This document shows positions 16,999-26,376 of a stretch of 64,000 bases of DNA, piece after piece. The notes under the pieces are model-generated. The model saw only the letters and a list, made by a program, of their open reading frames with translations, was not told the origin of the DNA and ran no database searches. Origin of the DNA: Marinifilaceae bacterium. Its GTDB lineage: Bacteria; Bacteroidota; Bacteroidia; Bacteroidales; Marinifilaceae. Position 1 is the first letter of the stretch, and each line of letters begins with the position of its first letter. Location of the stretch: positions 106,745-170,744 of the forward strand of contig JAFGYE010000107.1 of assembly GCA_016936255.1 (NCBI GenBank), read 5' to 3'. The translations under genes were made by a program, and so were the position numbers.

Positions 16999-18367
16999 AT
17001 TTTTCTAATCTTCGATAAAGAGATGTGCGTGTAAGACCAAGTTCTCCAGCCGCTTTGGAAATATTTCCTTTATTTGTTTTCAATACTTTCTGTATGATAT
17101 TCTTTTCAACTTCCTCAAGGTTATAAGAGTCAAATTCAACATCATCCTGACCATTTCGTTCAGTGCTGACTTGGAAATCGGCAGGATCCAGATTGCGATC
17201 ATCTGCCATAATGATTGCCCGCTCCATTAAGTGTTGAAGTTCTCTCACGTTTCCAGGCCAGCTGTAATCGTAAAGTTTGTTTAGACAAGCCTTTGAAAGA
17301 GGGTTGATGCCTTTTTTATACTTTTTAGAATATATTTCAAGAAAATGATTTGCCAAAAGTGGTATGTCTTCGTATCGTTCTCTTAAAGCAGGAAGACTTA
17401 TTTCAACAGTGTTAATTCTGTATAGAAGATCCTGACGATATCTGTCTTCTGATGCCATTTGTTTTAGGGGCATATTGGTTGCACATATTAAACGGATGTC
17501 GATAGGAATTGGCTTGTTCGATCCCACCCGAATTACTTCTCTGCGCTCTAAAACAGTTAAAAGCTTCGCTTGCATCGGAAGGCTTAAATTCCCGATTTCA
17601 TCTAGGAATAGTGTTCCTCCGGAGGCAATTTCGAATCGGCCGGGACGGTCGGCACGAGCATCTGTAAATGCACCTTTCACATGCCCAAACAGTTCGCTTT
17701 CGAATAGATTTTCATTTATAGATCCAAGATCAACACTGATAAAAACTTCATCTTTTCTTGGTGAGTTTCGGTGTAATGCTCTGGCAACCAATTCTTTTCC
17801 TGTTCCGTTTTCGCCAAGAATCAATACGTTTGCATCTGTTACAGCCACTTTTGTTATGGTTGAGAATACTTGCTGCATTTCAGGGGATGTACCAATAAAG
17901 TCATTAAAAGGTTGGTCAAGAACTGCATTTAACTCTTTTTGTTTTGTCTTTAGTTCTTTAACTTCATCTTTCGATCTGCGCAGTTTTATTGCTGATGATA
18001 TGGTGGCAAGAAGTTTTTCATTCTGCCATGGTTTTAATATGAAGTCTGTTGCACCTGCTTTTATAGCTTTTACCGATTTTTCAATATCGCCATATGCGGT
18101 AATAAATAACACAACTGCCTGCGGATCAATTTCAAGTATCTTATTTAGCCAATGATATCCTTCCTGACCGCTAATTGCGTCTTTTGTAAAATTCATATCA
18201 AGCAGCACAACATCGTAATGATCCTGTTTCATTAGTTTTGGAATCATTTCCGGATCCGACTCTGTGTGTATTAATTCTACATGTTGTTTCAGAAGCAGCT
18301 TTAAAGAAAACAGGATATCTTCGTTATCATCAATAGCTAATATTTTACCGTTTTTTTGAATTGCCAT
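16988..18367 (-). CDS. Sigma-54-dependent response regulator, NtrC family
   Basis: 459 residues in three domains. The receiver domain (1-125) has the phospho-acceptor Asp in YDVVLLDMNF. The AAA+ domain (~150-390) shows Walker A GENGTGKELVARALH, the sigma-54 contact loop GAFTDA within GHVKGAFTDARADRPGRFE, and the WPGNVRELQHLMERA block. The C-terminus is a Fis-type HTH (GNISKAAGELGLTRTSLYRR). It activates RpoN-dependent transcription when phosphorylated by the coupled kinase. Its divergent neighbour is the MacAB-type efflux cluster at 18610, the most likely target by position. Confidence 0.92.
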   Translation of the reverse strand: MAIQKNGKILAIDDNEDILFSLKLLLKQHVELIHTESDPEMIPKLMKQDHYDVVLLDMNFTKDAISGQEGYHWLNKILEIDPQAVVLFITAYGDIEKSVKAIKAGATDFILKPWQNEKLLATISSAIKLRRSKDEVKELKTKQKELNAVLDQPFNDFIGTSPEMQQVFSTITKVAVTDANVLILGENGTGKELVARALHRNSPRKDEVFISVDLGSINENLFESELFGHVKGAFTDARADRPGRFEIASGGTLFLDEIGNLSLPMQAKLLTVLERREVIRVGSNKPIPIDIRLICATNMPLKQMASEDRYRQDLLYRINTVEISLPALRERYEDIPLLANHFLEIYSKKYKKGINPLSKACLNKLYDYSWPGNVRELQHLMERAIIMADDRNLDPADFQVSTERNGQDDVEFDSYNLEEVEKNIIQKVLKTNKGNISKAAGELGLTRTSLYRRLEKYGL

Positions 18368-18609
18368 AATTTGAATTAATTTATCGTTTCAGGTTTTAGA
18401 ACTTAAATAGGAATCCAAGTTATCATTAAATTTTTAAAATTAAAAGAAAAATGTTCGGATACGTACAGTTCTTGTATTGTTTTCGTTCACAGATGCGTGG
18501 GAATCAATGGGTTTTGGTTTTTCAAGAAGTTGTTAATCAATGTTAAAAGTGTTTTGGCATGAAAGTGGTGATATTGCGGTTGTGTTTGAAAAAGGATTAA
18601 AAAAGTCGA

Positions 18610-19866
18610 ATGATAATGGATCGAATTATTGAAAAGAAATCTTGGTATTTACTAAGGAAAAATTGGTATTTAGCTGGAGCCGTTTTAGGCGTTGTTATTT
18701 TGTCTACAGCATTTTTGGGAGAGTCAGGATCCCGGCTGCGCGTTGATGCAGAGAAAATTTCAATTGGAGATGTTAAAACTGATTATTTTCAGGAATATAT
18801 TGCGCGAACAGGAACGGTTAATCCAATAACCACAGTTTATTTAGATGCTATTGAAGGAGGACGTGTAGAAGAGGTACTGCTGGAAGAAGGGAGTATGGTT
18901 AAAAAGGGGGATGTGATTCTACGTTTGAGTAATTCAGAGTTAAACCTGCAAATTTTAAATTCGGAAGCTGGTTTTACTGAACAGGTAAATAGATTGCGGG
19001 ATACTCGATTGAGTATGGAGCAGGATCGTTTGAATGTAAGAAGAAGTTTGTTGGAAATAGATTTAAGTCTGGCAAAGAGTAAAAGGGCTTATCAGCGAAA
19101 TAAAATTTTCTTTGAGAAGGATTTGATTTCCCGTGAAGAATTTGACGAGTCAAATGACAATTACAACTATTATGAAAAAACCAGAGAGCTGCTTTTGGAG
19201 AGGCAAAAAACAGATTCCCTGGCACGTACAATTCAAATTCAACGATTGGATGCCAATTTGAAAAACATGGAAAACAATCTGGAAATGGTTCGTGCAAAGC
19301 TTCAAAATTTAAACGTAAAAGCACCTGTTGATGGTCAGTTAGGATCTTTAAATGTTGAATTGGGAGAGTCAAAGTCAAGAGGGCAGCGTTTAGGACAGGT
19401 AAATGTATTGGATAATTATAAAATAAATGCGATGGTTGACGAACTCTACATTGCACGATTAAATAAAGGATTAAAGGCTAAATTTAGTTTTAGTGGCGTT
19501 GATTATAATTTAGTGGTTTATAAAGTTTATCCAGAAGTGCGTGGGGGGCAGTTTGAAATTGATATGAAATTTGCTGGTGAGCTTCCTCCGGGGATAAGAA
19601 CCGGACAAACATTTAGAACAAAAATTGAATTGGGAGAACCTCGGGAGGCTGTTTTGATTCAAAGAGGAGGTTTCTTTCAAAGTACTGGAGGACAATGGAT
19701 ATTCGTTGTAGATCCTAGTGGTGCTTTTGCCACAAAACGGGCAATTAAGTTGGGAAATCAGAATCCGATGTATTATGAGGTTCTTGAGGGCTTGAAGCCT
19801 GGAGAGAGAGTTGTAACGAATAGCTACGAATCATATGGGGATGTAGACAAATTGGTTTTAAAGTAA
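18610..19866 (+). CDS. Periplasmic adaptor (HlyD/MacA-type membrane fusion protein) of an ABC efflux system
   Basis: 418 residues. One N-terminal transmembrane helix at residues ~17-36. Next comes a first half of the biotinyl-lipoyl domain (VNPITTVYLDAIEGGRVEEV, residues ~60-80), a long coiled coil (~110-235) rich in E, R, K and L, and the second half of the lipoyl domain with VKAPVDGQLGSLNVELGE near residue 238. Beta-barrel and membrane-proximal domains finish it. Such adaptors link an inner-membrane ABC pump to an outer-membrane channel. The permease starts 4 bases after its stop. No TolC-like gene is seen in the cluster, so the outer-membrane channel must come from elsewhere. Confidence 0.88.
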   Translation: MIMDRIIEKKSWYLLRKNWYLAGAVLGVVILSTAFLGESGSRLRVDAEKISIGDVKTDYFQEYIARTGTVNPITTVYLDAIEGGRVEEVLLEEGSMVKKGDVILRLSNSELNLQILNSEAGFTEQVNRLRDTRLSMEQDRLNVRRSLLEIDLSLAKSKRAYQRNKIFFEKDLISREEFDESNDNYNYYEKTRELLLERQKTDSLARTIQIQRLDANLKNMENNLEMVRAKLQNLNVKAPVDGQLGSLNVELGESKSRGQRLGQVNVLDNYKINAMVDELYIARLNKGLKAKFSFSGVDYNLVVYKVYPEVRGGQFEIDMKFAGELPPGIRTGQTFRTKIELGEPREAVLIQRGGFFQSTGGQWIFVVDPSGAFATKRAIKLGNQNPMYYEVLEGLKPGERVVTNSYESYGDVDKLVLK

Positions 19867-19870
19867 GTGG

Positions 19871-22219
19871 ATGTTAAAAATTTTATTGAATACTGTTTTA
19901 CGTAGTTTATACCGGCAAAAAGCCTATTCCTTAATGAATATTTTAGGATTGGCAACTGGTGTAACTTGTACTTTGCTCATATTAATATGGGTGGAATATG
20001 AAATGGGATTTGATAAATTTCATGAGGATATTGATCGGGTTTATAGTGTGTACGAGAATCAGAATTATGCTGATGGCGATGTTTTTTCGGTATACTCAAC
20101 ACCCGGGCCATTAGCCGAATCTATAAAAAAAGCATTTCCGGAAATTAAGTATTCCACAAGAATGGTTACCACCTGGGGACAATTGATTCTTTCTGCGGAT
20201 GGGAAAAGTTTTGTTGAAGATGGTGGAAAGATTGTTGATGCTGATTTTTTCCAGATTTTCACTTTCCCTATCGTAAAAGGTGAAAAAGAGCATCCTTTTA
20301 AAGAGGAAAATTCGATTGTGCTTACAGAGAAACTTGCTCAGAAATTGTTTGGTGAATTGGATCCGATTGGAAGGCACATTGAGATAAATTCCAGATTTGA
20401 TTATACCGTTTCGGCTGTGATTCAAAATCCGCCAGCTAATTCGTCTATAATTTTCGACTTCGTTATTCCTTTTCAATTTTTTGGGAAGTTGTGGGCTTAT
20501 GATTTAAATGATTGGGAGGCAAATACTTTTCACACCTTTATAAAGGTGGATGAAGGGGTTGATTCGGATGATTTGGTGGCTCAGTTACAAACATATATTA
20601 AAGATCGTATTGAAAATTCGAATGTTGATCTTGATCTTCAGGCTTTCGGGAAGTATCATTTGTATGCGATAAATACAAATAAAGTGGGTCCGATTTGGTA
20701 CGTCAGGGTATTTCTGCTGATAGCCGTTTTAATCCTTTTAATTGCCTGTTTTAACTATATGAATCTGGCAACTGCCAGATCAGAAAGAAGAGCAAAAGAA
20801 GTGGCTATCAGAAAAGTAGTTGGAGCTCAGCGAAAAGGATTAATCGGTTTGTTTCTTGGCGAATCGATATTTTTTACATTAATATCCTTAGGAATTGCCG
20901 TTGTTTTGGTTGAATTATTACTGCCTGTTTTTAGTGATTTAACGGATAGGGATTTATCATTGGGGATAAATAATATAAAATTTTTATTTAGCGTTTCGGG
21001 CATTGTACTTCTTACAGGAATTGTGTCAGGAAGTTATCCTGCCTTGTTTCTGTCTTCTTTTCTGCCAATTCATGTAATTAAAGGCATTTCAAGAAAAGAT
21101 TCTGCTCTGCTCAGGAAGGTGTTGGTGGTCATACAATTTAGCATGTCGATAGGCCTGTTTATTTGTTCAGGGATTATTTATCAGCAACTTGAATTTTTAC
21201 AGGAATCGGATGTTGGTTACAACAAGAACAATTTGGTTTACATTGAGATGGCAGATGATTTCAATTCAATTTACCCTAAGCTGAAAAATGAGTTGATTAA
21301 AGTCCAGGGAGTTTACTGGGTAACAGCAGCAAATCAAATGCCGGTGAATTTTACAAATTCAACATGGGATGTAGATTGGCCGGGAAAAATAAAGGATTCT
21401 GAAGATATCTTGTTTCAATTGACTTTTGTGGATTATGATTTTATTGAAACATTTGAAATGGATGTGATTCAGGGAAGGGGATTTTCCAAATTGTATGGCG
21501 GCGATAGCTTGAAATTTATTATTAATGAATCGGCAGCCAAAAAGATGAATATGGTTCACACCATTGGTGAACCTTTACGGATTTGGGCTTTTTCGGGCGA
21601 AGTGATAGGCATTGTTAAGGATTTTAATTTCAACAGTCTTCAGGTTGGAGTGGAACCCTTAATTATGATGCGGAATCCGGCGGCTTTTAAATATATAGGT
21701 ATCCGAATTGGAGAAGATGTGGAGCCAATATTGAATAAAATAAGAACGGTTTGGGATTCAACAGTTCCGGACATTCCGTTTACTTATCGATTTTTGGAAG
21801 AGGACTTTAAGTATTTCTATACGGCAGAATCACGAATGAGTAAAATATTTGTTTCATTTACTATAATCGCTTTTGTTATTTCATGTTTGGGTTTGTTTGG
21901 GCTGGTTTCCTTTGTAACAGAACGTAAATCTCGTGAGATGGCACTAAGAAAGGTGTTTGGAGCTAATATGGATACGGTATTTCAGTTGTTGTTGAAAGAG
22001 TTTTTTAAGTGGGTAATGCTTTCCAATGCCATTGCTTGGGTACTTTCGTATTTTGTGATGGAGTGGTGGTTAAAAGGATTTGCTTATCGAATAGATATTG
22101 GAATTGGAATTTTTATCTTGTCAGGATTTGTATCTCTGTTGATAACTTTTCTTACAGTTTATCAGCAAATATGGAAATTGGCTTTAAAAACTCCGGTGCG
22201 TGTGCTAAAATATGAATAA
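19871..22219 (+). CDS. ABC transporter permease, MacB/FtsX family (long form, two FtsX units)
   Basis: 782 residues. The N-terminal helix and MacB_PCD periplasmic domain come first (MNILGLATGVTCTLLILIWV near residue 25, then a soluble region to ~280). A first FtsX core follows with CFNYMNLATARSERRAKEVA near residue 295, then further helices, a second periplasmic domain (~430-640) and a second FtsX core with FGLVSFVTERKSREMALRKV near residue 675. This duplicated architecture is common in Bacteroidota ABC efflux systems of the MacB type and has no fused ATPase. The ATPase is encoded 18 bases downstream. The substrate (antibiotic, lipid or peptide) is unknown. Confidence 0.88.
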   Translation: MLKILLNTVLRSLYRQKAYSLMNILGLATGVTCTLLILIWVEYEMGFDKFHEDIDRVYSVYENQNYADGDVFSVYSTPGPLAESIKKAFPEIKYSTRMVTTWGQLILSADGKSFVEDGGKIVDADFFQIFTFPIVKGEKEHPFKEENSIVLTEKLAQKLFGELDPIGRHIEINSRFDYTVSAVIQNPPANSSIIFDFVIPFQFFGKLWAYDLNDWEANTFHTFIKVDEGVDSDDLVAQLQTYIKDRIENSNVDLDLQAFGKYHLYAINTNKVGPIWYVRVFLLIAVLILLIACFNYMNLATARSERRAKEVAIRKVVGAQRKGLIGLFLGESIFFTLISLGIAVVLVELLLPVFSDLTDRDLSLGINNIKFLFSVSGIVLLTGIVSGSYPALFLSSFLPIHVIKGISRKDSALLRKVLVVIQFSMSIGLFICSGIIYQQLEFLQESDVGYNKNNLVYIEMADDFNSIYPKLKNELIKVQGVYWVTAANQMPVNFTNSTWDVDWPGKIKDSEDILFQLTFVDYDFIETFEMDVIQGRGFSKLYGGDSLKFIINESAAKKMNMVHTIGEPLRIWAFSGEVIGIVKDFNFNSLQVGVEPLIMMRNPAAFKYIGIRIGEDVEPILNKIRTVWDSTVPDIPFTYRFLEEDFKYFYTAESRMSKIFVSFTIIAFVISCLGLFGLVSFVTERKSREMALRKVFGANMDTVFQLLLKEFFKWVMLSNAIAWVLSYFVMEWWLKGFAYRIDIGIGIFILSGFVSLLITFLTVYQQIWKLALKTPVRVLKYE

Positions 22220-22237
22220 GTGATTGTTTAAATACAT

Positions 22238-22927
22238 ATGACTATGATTAATACTAAAAATTTAATTAAAGTTTTCAGAACCGATGAGGTGGAAACTACG
22301 GCATTAAATAATGTCAATCTGGAAATTAATAAAGGAGAATTCGTTGCAATAATGGGTCCGTCGGGATGTGGTAAGTCAACTTTACTGAATATTATTGGCT
22401 TGCTTGACAATCCAAGTGAAGGGGAGCTGCATTTTAACGGTTATCAGGTAGAAAAGTATACTGAAAGGCAAAGAACAAATTTGAGAAAAGAAAACATTGG
22501 TTTTGTTTTTCAAAGTTTTAATTTGATTGATGAATTGACTGTTTTTGAGAATGTTGAGTTGCCTCTTTTGTATATGAAAGTATCGGGAGCAGAGAGAAAA
22601 AGAAGAGTAAATGAGGCATTGGAAAGAATGAATATTGCCCATAGAGCTAAGCATTTTCCTCAGCAATTATCTGGAGGACAGCAGCAAAGGGTTGCAATTG
22701 CACGAGCAGTTATTTCCAATCCCAAATTGATTTTAGCGGATGAGCCAACGGGTAATTTGGATTCTGCTAACGGAGAAGAGGTGATGAATCTTTTAACTCA
22801 GCTTAATGAGGAAGGAACTACAATAATCATGGTAACTCACTCGCCGTCAGATGCAGATAGAAGTCATCGTATTATTCAGTTGTTTGACGGACATATTGTA
22901 ACTGAGAATATGAGACAAAAGCTTTAG
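22238..22927 (+). CDS. ABC transporter ATP-binding protein, MacB/LolD type
   Basis: 229 residues, a single ATPase domain. Walker A is MGPSGCGKSTLLNIIG, the Q loop is GFVFQSFNLIDELTV, the ABC signature is LSGGQQQRVAIARA, and Walker B is LILADEPTGNLDSANG, followed by TIIMVTHSPSDADR. It carries the MacB/LolD family pattern of dimerising to drive FtsX-type permeases through mechanotransmission. It sits between two permease genes of the same type, so one ATPase may serve both permeases. The TG start choice is the ATG at 22238; a second in-frame ATG lies two codons on. Confidence 0.93.
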   Translation: MTMINTKNLIKVFRTDEVETTALNNVNLEINKGEFVAIMGPSGCGKSTLLNIIGLLDNPSEGELHFNGYQVEKYTERQRTNLRKENIGFVFQSFNLIDELTVFENVELPLLYMKVSGAERKRRVNEALERMNIAHRAKHFPQQLSGGQQQRVAIARAVISNPKLILADEPTGNLDSANGEEVMNLLTQLNEEGTTIIMVTHSPSDADRSHRIIQLFDGHIVTENMRQKL

Positions 22928-23003
22928 AGCGAAAATATTATCGTTATTAATCAATTCTTAGGTTCATATTCTGAAAATTGAGCTGTATATTAATAAGGCA
23001 AGT

Positions 23004-25442
23004 ATGTTTAAGAATTTCTTCATTACACTTTTTCGAAATTTTTCCAGAAATAAATTCTATACAACAATCAATGTTGCTGGTTTATCTGTAGGATTAATTT
23101 GTACAATTCTGATTTTACTGTTTGTTCAGGATGAATTATCATACGATAAGTACAATGTGAATCATGAACGGATCATTCGTTTGGGATCAGATTTTACTTT
23201 GAGTGGAAAGAGAGACCGTGTTGCGACATCGCCTTTGCCATTTGGTCCAACCTTTGCTGAGGAATTTCCTGAGGTGGAGCAGTTTGTTCGGTTTCAAGGT
23301 TCAGGAAGACAGCAATTTAAATATGATGATAAAGAGTTTTATGAAGAGCATATCGCCTTTGTTGATTCTTCAGTATTTACTATTTTTAGCTTTCCCCTGC
23401 TTAAAGGAGATCCCAAAAAAGCTCTTACTCAGCCATACTCAATAGTACTAAATGAGACTTTGGCTAATAAGTATTTTAACGGCGAGGATCCGATAGGAAA
23501 GATATTGCTTGTTGGTGAAAACGTGCCTTACACCGTTAGTGGAGTCATGAAAGATCTCCCTTTGAACAGCCATTTCAAATTTAATGCTTTTTACTCCATG
23601 AAAACTTTGGAAAGTATTCGGGGAGCAGAACAATTTAACAGCCTGCAGCCAATCGCATTCTGGTCTTTTAGTAATTACACCTTTTTGCTGTTAAAAGAAA
23701 ATTCAGAGGCTGATGCTATTCTCGAAAAGTTTCCGGCTTACTATGAGAAATACATGAAGGAGCTTGGAGATCAACTGGGGGTTTCCTACAAGCTAATAAT
23801 TCAGCATCTTGGAGATCTTCATTTAAGATCCCAATTGCAATGGGATGCACCAACCGGAAATATAAAATACATTTATATCCTTACAGCGATTGCCATTTTT
23901 ATCCTGTCCATAGCCAGTATTAACTATATGAACATGGCAACTGCGCGATCTTCAAAGCGGGCAAAAGAGGTAGGTATTCGTAAGGTGGTTGGCGCACAAA
24001 GAGAAAATATCATTCGTCAGTTTATGATGGAGAGTATATCGTTAACAGTTTTTGCCCTTATTATAGCCTTAATATGCGTTGAGTTACTGCTGCCACTGTT
24101 TAATCAATTGGTAAATAAGGATCTTACATTGAGTTTTTTGGATACTCCGGAAGTGATATTGTTTAATGTAATTCTGGCAGTTCTATTGGGTCTGTTCTCG
24201 GGCAGTTATCCTGCTCTTTACCTGTCATCAATTCAGCCGGTTTTTATCCTAAAGGGAAGAAACGGCAGAGGCAGGGCAAATGGTTTTTTGCGAAAATTGC
24301 TTGTAATCTCTCAGTTTACGGTTTCAGCCATGATGATTAGCGGAACTATCATTGTTGCATCTCAATTCCTGTACATGAATAGTATGGATGTGGGATTTAA
24401 TAAAAAAGATATTGTAGTCTCGGTTATTCGCGATTCAGTATTGCGGACCAGAATAGATGCATTGAAAATGGAGCTGAAGAAAAATCCCAACATAAAGGCT
24501 GTTGCAACTTCTAGTTCACTAATTGGTTTTGGAGGATCGAAAACGGTGCATTTGTACGAGAGTGATGAAGGGATGCAGCAATATGCATTAAATTTCAATG
24601 TTATTGATTTCGATTATATCGATTTAATGGAAATGGATATTCTGAAAGGAAGAAATTTTAGTCGTGAGATTCCATCAGATACAATCAATGCATTTATCGT
24701 TAATGAGTCGGCCGCAATTAAATTTAACTGGGGCGAAAATGCCTTAGGGAAAAAGCTTCAGGTAGGAGTGGATATTGATGGTGTTGAAGAAGGAGGAGAA
24801 GTTCAATTGGGAGAGGTGATTGGTGTAATTCGGGATTTTAATTATCAGCCTCTTAAAGATTTAATTGAGCCGATGAATCTTATTGTTTCGGAAAATCCTG
24901 ATTACCGAAGGAATTTGCACGTGAAAATTAATTCTGAAAATAGAAAAGAGACCCTACTTTATATTCAGAAAGTATGGAATGAGTTTTGTCCCAACATGTC
25001 GTTTGCTTATTCCTTTTTAGATGATAGGATGAAAGAAAATTATGAACCGGAAGAAAGACTGACGTGGATTTTTTCAATTTTTTCTTTAATAAGCATTTTA
25101 ATTGCATCCATGGGACTTTTTGGATTGTCCTCTTTTATGGCCGAACAACGAACCAAAGAACTGGGTATTCGGAAAGTATTAGGTGCAACGATAGGTAAGT
25201 TGGTGTATTTGTTAACCCGTGAATTTATCAGGTTGATTTTAATTGCAAATATCATAGCTGTTCCAATATCTTATTGGGCTTTAAGTGCTTGGTTGAGCGA
25301 TTTTCCGTATCACATTTCAATTGGTATTTGGATATTTGCTGCCACCCTGATTATTTCTTTAGTGATTGGATTGTTTACTGTTGCATGGCAATCTTACCGG
25401 GCTGCAAGTTCCGACCCAATTAAGGCAATTAAATATGAATAA
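23004..25442 (+). CDS. Second ABC transporter permease, MacB/FtsX family
   Basis: 812 residues with the same architecture as the permease at 19871: an N-terminal helix (TINVAGLSVGLICTILILLF), a MacB_PCD periplasmic region, an FtsX core with SINYMNMATARSSKRAKEVG near residue 310, a second periplasmic region, and a second FtsX core with FGLSSFMAEQRTKELGIRKV near residue 710. Both end in ...IKAIKYE / ...VRVLKYE-like tails. The two permeases are paralogues that probably arose by duplication and may form a heterodimer around the ATPase dimer or make two alternative pumps. It lies 76 bases after the ATPase gene. Confidence 0.88.
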   Translation: MFKNFFITLFRNFSRNKFYTTINVAGLSVGLICTILILLFVQDELSYDKYNVNHERIIRLGSDFTLSGKRDRVATSPLPFGPTFAEEFPEVEQFVRFQGSGRQQFKYDDKEFYEEHIAFVDSSVFTIFSFPLLKGDPKKALTQPYSIVLNETLANKYFNGEDPIGKILLVGENVPYTVSGVMKDLPLNSHFKFNAFYSMKTLESIRGAEQFNSLQPIAFWSFSNYTFLLLKENSEADAILEKFPAYYEKYMKELGDQLGVSYKLIIQHLGDLHLRSQLQWDAPTGNIKYIYILTAIAIFILSIASINYMNMATARSSKRAKEVGIRKVVGAQRENIIRQFMMESISLTVFALIIALICVELLLPLFNQLVNKDLTLSFLDTPEVILFNVILAVLLGLFSGSYPALYLSSIQPVFILKGRNGRGRANGFLRKLLVISQFTVSAMMISGTIIVASQFLYMNSMDVGFNKKDIVVSVIRDSVLRTRIDALKMELKKNPNIKAVATSSSLIGFGGSKTVHLYESDEGMQQYALNFNVIDFDYIDLMEMDILKGRNFSREIPSDTINAFIVNESAAIKFNWGENALGKKLQVGVDIDGVEEGGEVQLGEVIGVIRDFNYQPLKDLIEPMNLIVSENPDYRRNLHVKINSENRKETLLYIQKVWNEFCPNMSFAYSFLDDRMKENYEPEERLTWIFSIFSLISILIASMGLFGLSSFMAEQRTKELGIRKVLGATIGKLVYLLTREFIRLILIANIIAVPISYWALSAWLSDFPYHISIGIWIFAATLIISLVIGLFTVAWQSYRAASSDPIKAIKYE

Positions 25443-25478
25443 ACTCAATAAAGTAGAAACCTTCTAAACCTTTTACTC

Positions 25479-25766
25479 ATGAGAGAAATATGTGTGCCGA
25501 TACCACTTGGCTATGACAATGAAGTTGCAGAAGTGGAAGTTAAACTAGCGAATAAGAAATTATCTGTGTTTTTTAGGTTGGAATCATTTTCGTGGGACGT
25601 CTCCAATGAAATGGAAGATAAATCAGATGATATTACAGAGAAATTACTCAAGATTTATAATTTGAAAAAGCTTATCGCTGAATATGATTCAGATTGGGAA
25701 TTGATACAGATTTTTACTCCTTCGGAGTCATCAAAGAACATTCAGGTTCTTTTTCGTAAAAAATAG
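25479..25766 (+). CDS. Small soluble protein at the end of the ABC cluster, function unknown
   Basis: 95 residues, acidic and lysine-rich, with no signal peptide or membrane segment. The N-terminus reads MREICVPIPLGYDNEVAEVE and the middle is predicted helical around ITEKLLKIYNLKKLIAEYDS; the C-terminus ends in a beta-like IQVLFRKK. I do not recognise a family. It begins 36 bases after the second permease and is on the same strand, so it is probably part of the operon and could be an accessory or regulatory factor of the pump. That is inference from position only. Confidence 0.6.
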   Translation: MREICVPIPLGYDNEVAEVEVKLANKKLSVFFRLESFSWDVSNEMEDKSDDITEKLLKIYNLKKLIAEYDSDWELIQIFTPSESSKNIQVLFRKK

Positions 25767-26376
25767 CGAATGTATTGGTTCTATGTAGAATGTGGCGGGT
25801 AACAAGTGTTTTATCTCCAGGGAATATTGTGTTTACTTTACGCTTATTTATTCCAACACAAGATTCCCGATTAAATAAACGATAAACCTAAAAATAACAC
25901 AACAACCTAATTAAACAAAATGTAGTCAATTTTGCAGCTCGAAAAAGTATAATAAAATGGCATAGCGATCTGTTAAAAAAAACATAGCGTAGTTTTGATC
26001 AAAACATAGGCATGTTTTACTAAAAACATAGTGTAGTTTTAGTCAAAACATAAGCATGTTTTTCTCACTCCTTAATAGCGATTGGTTATCAATGAGTTGC
26101 AGGTATTAAAGATAAGTGTCGGATTTATTCCTCAAAAAGAAAACCAGCCACAAAATTCAAATGAAAATATCAACCTAATTTGATTGATGAAACATCCTAA
26201 AATAAATTGGTTTTCAGCTAAAAAAGATAATGTAGTGCAATTAAAAAAAATGGCTTAAAAACGATGTATCCTCCTAAAACAACATAACTGTAGCATATTA
26301 TTTGCTTCTTGTGTAACTTTTGCTGTATCTGTTCGTCTTAAGAGCGAAAAGGACAAATAAACTTAAATCAGGAAGT
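25767..26376. other. 610-base non-coding stretch holding a 22-bp repeat array
   Basis: No coding frame is supported here. The stretch is AT-rich. Its only clear structure is the four-unit 22-bp array at 25979-26066, listed separately. Downstream of the array, 26067-26376 leads to the secreted repeat protein gene without a recognisable -33/-7 pair. Confidence 0.6.
25979..26066. repeat. Four tandem 22-bp units, each an imperfect dyad (candidate operator array)
   Basis: Units start at 25979, 26001, 26023 and 26045. Each begins AAAACATA and contains a central GTAGTTTT or GCATGTTTT. Units 2 and 4 are dyads AAAACAT-N4-ATGTTTT (unit 4 with the third base of its core changed to AAGC); units 1 and 3 are AAAAC-N8-GTTTT. 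Odd and even units alternate, so the higher-order period is 44 bp (25978-26021 and 26022-26065, about 39 of 44 identical). The period is close to two helical turns, as expected for proteins binding one face of DNA. Confidence 0.8.

Noticed and set aside
17475..18155. 226-residue open frame on the plus strand over the NtrC-type gene
   Set aside because: It is antisense to a gene with full domain motifs and has no recognisable motif or start signal.
18541..18609. A confident sigma-54 promoter call
   Set aside because: The -24 part matches but the -12 part does not; kept only as a weak finding.
18974..19456. 160-residue reverse-strand frame inside the adaptor gene
   Set aside because: It is a shadow of the HlyD-type coding frame with low-complexity composition.
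25979..26066. CRISPR array
   Set aside because: The 22-bp units are directly adjacent with no spacers, and no cas genes are in the window.
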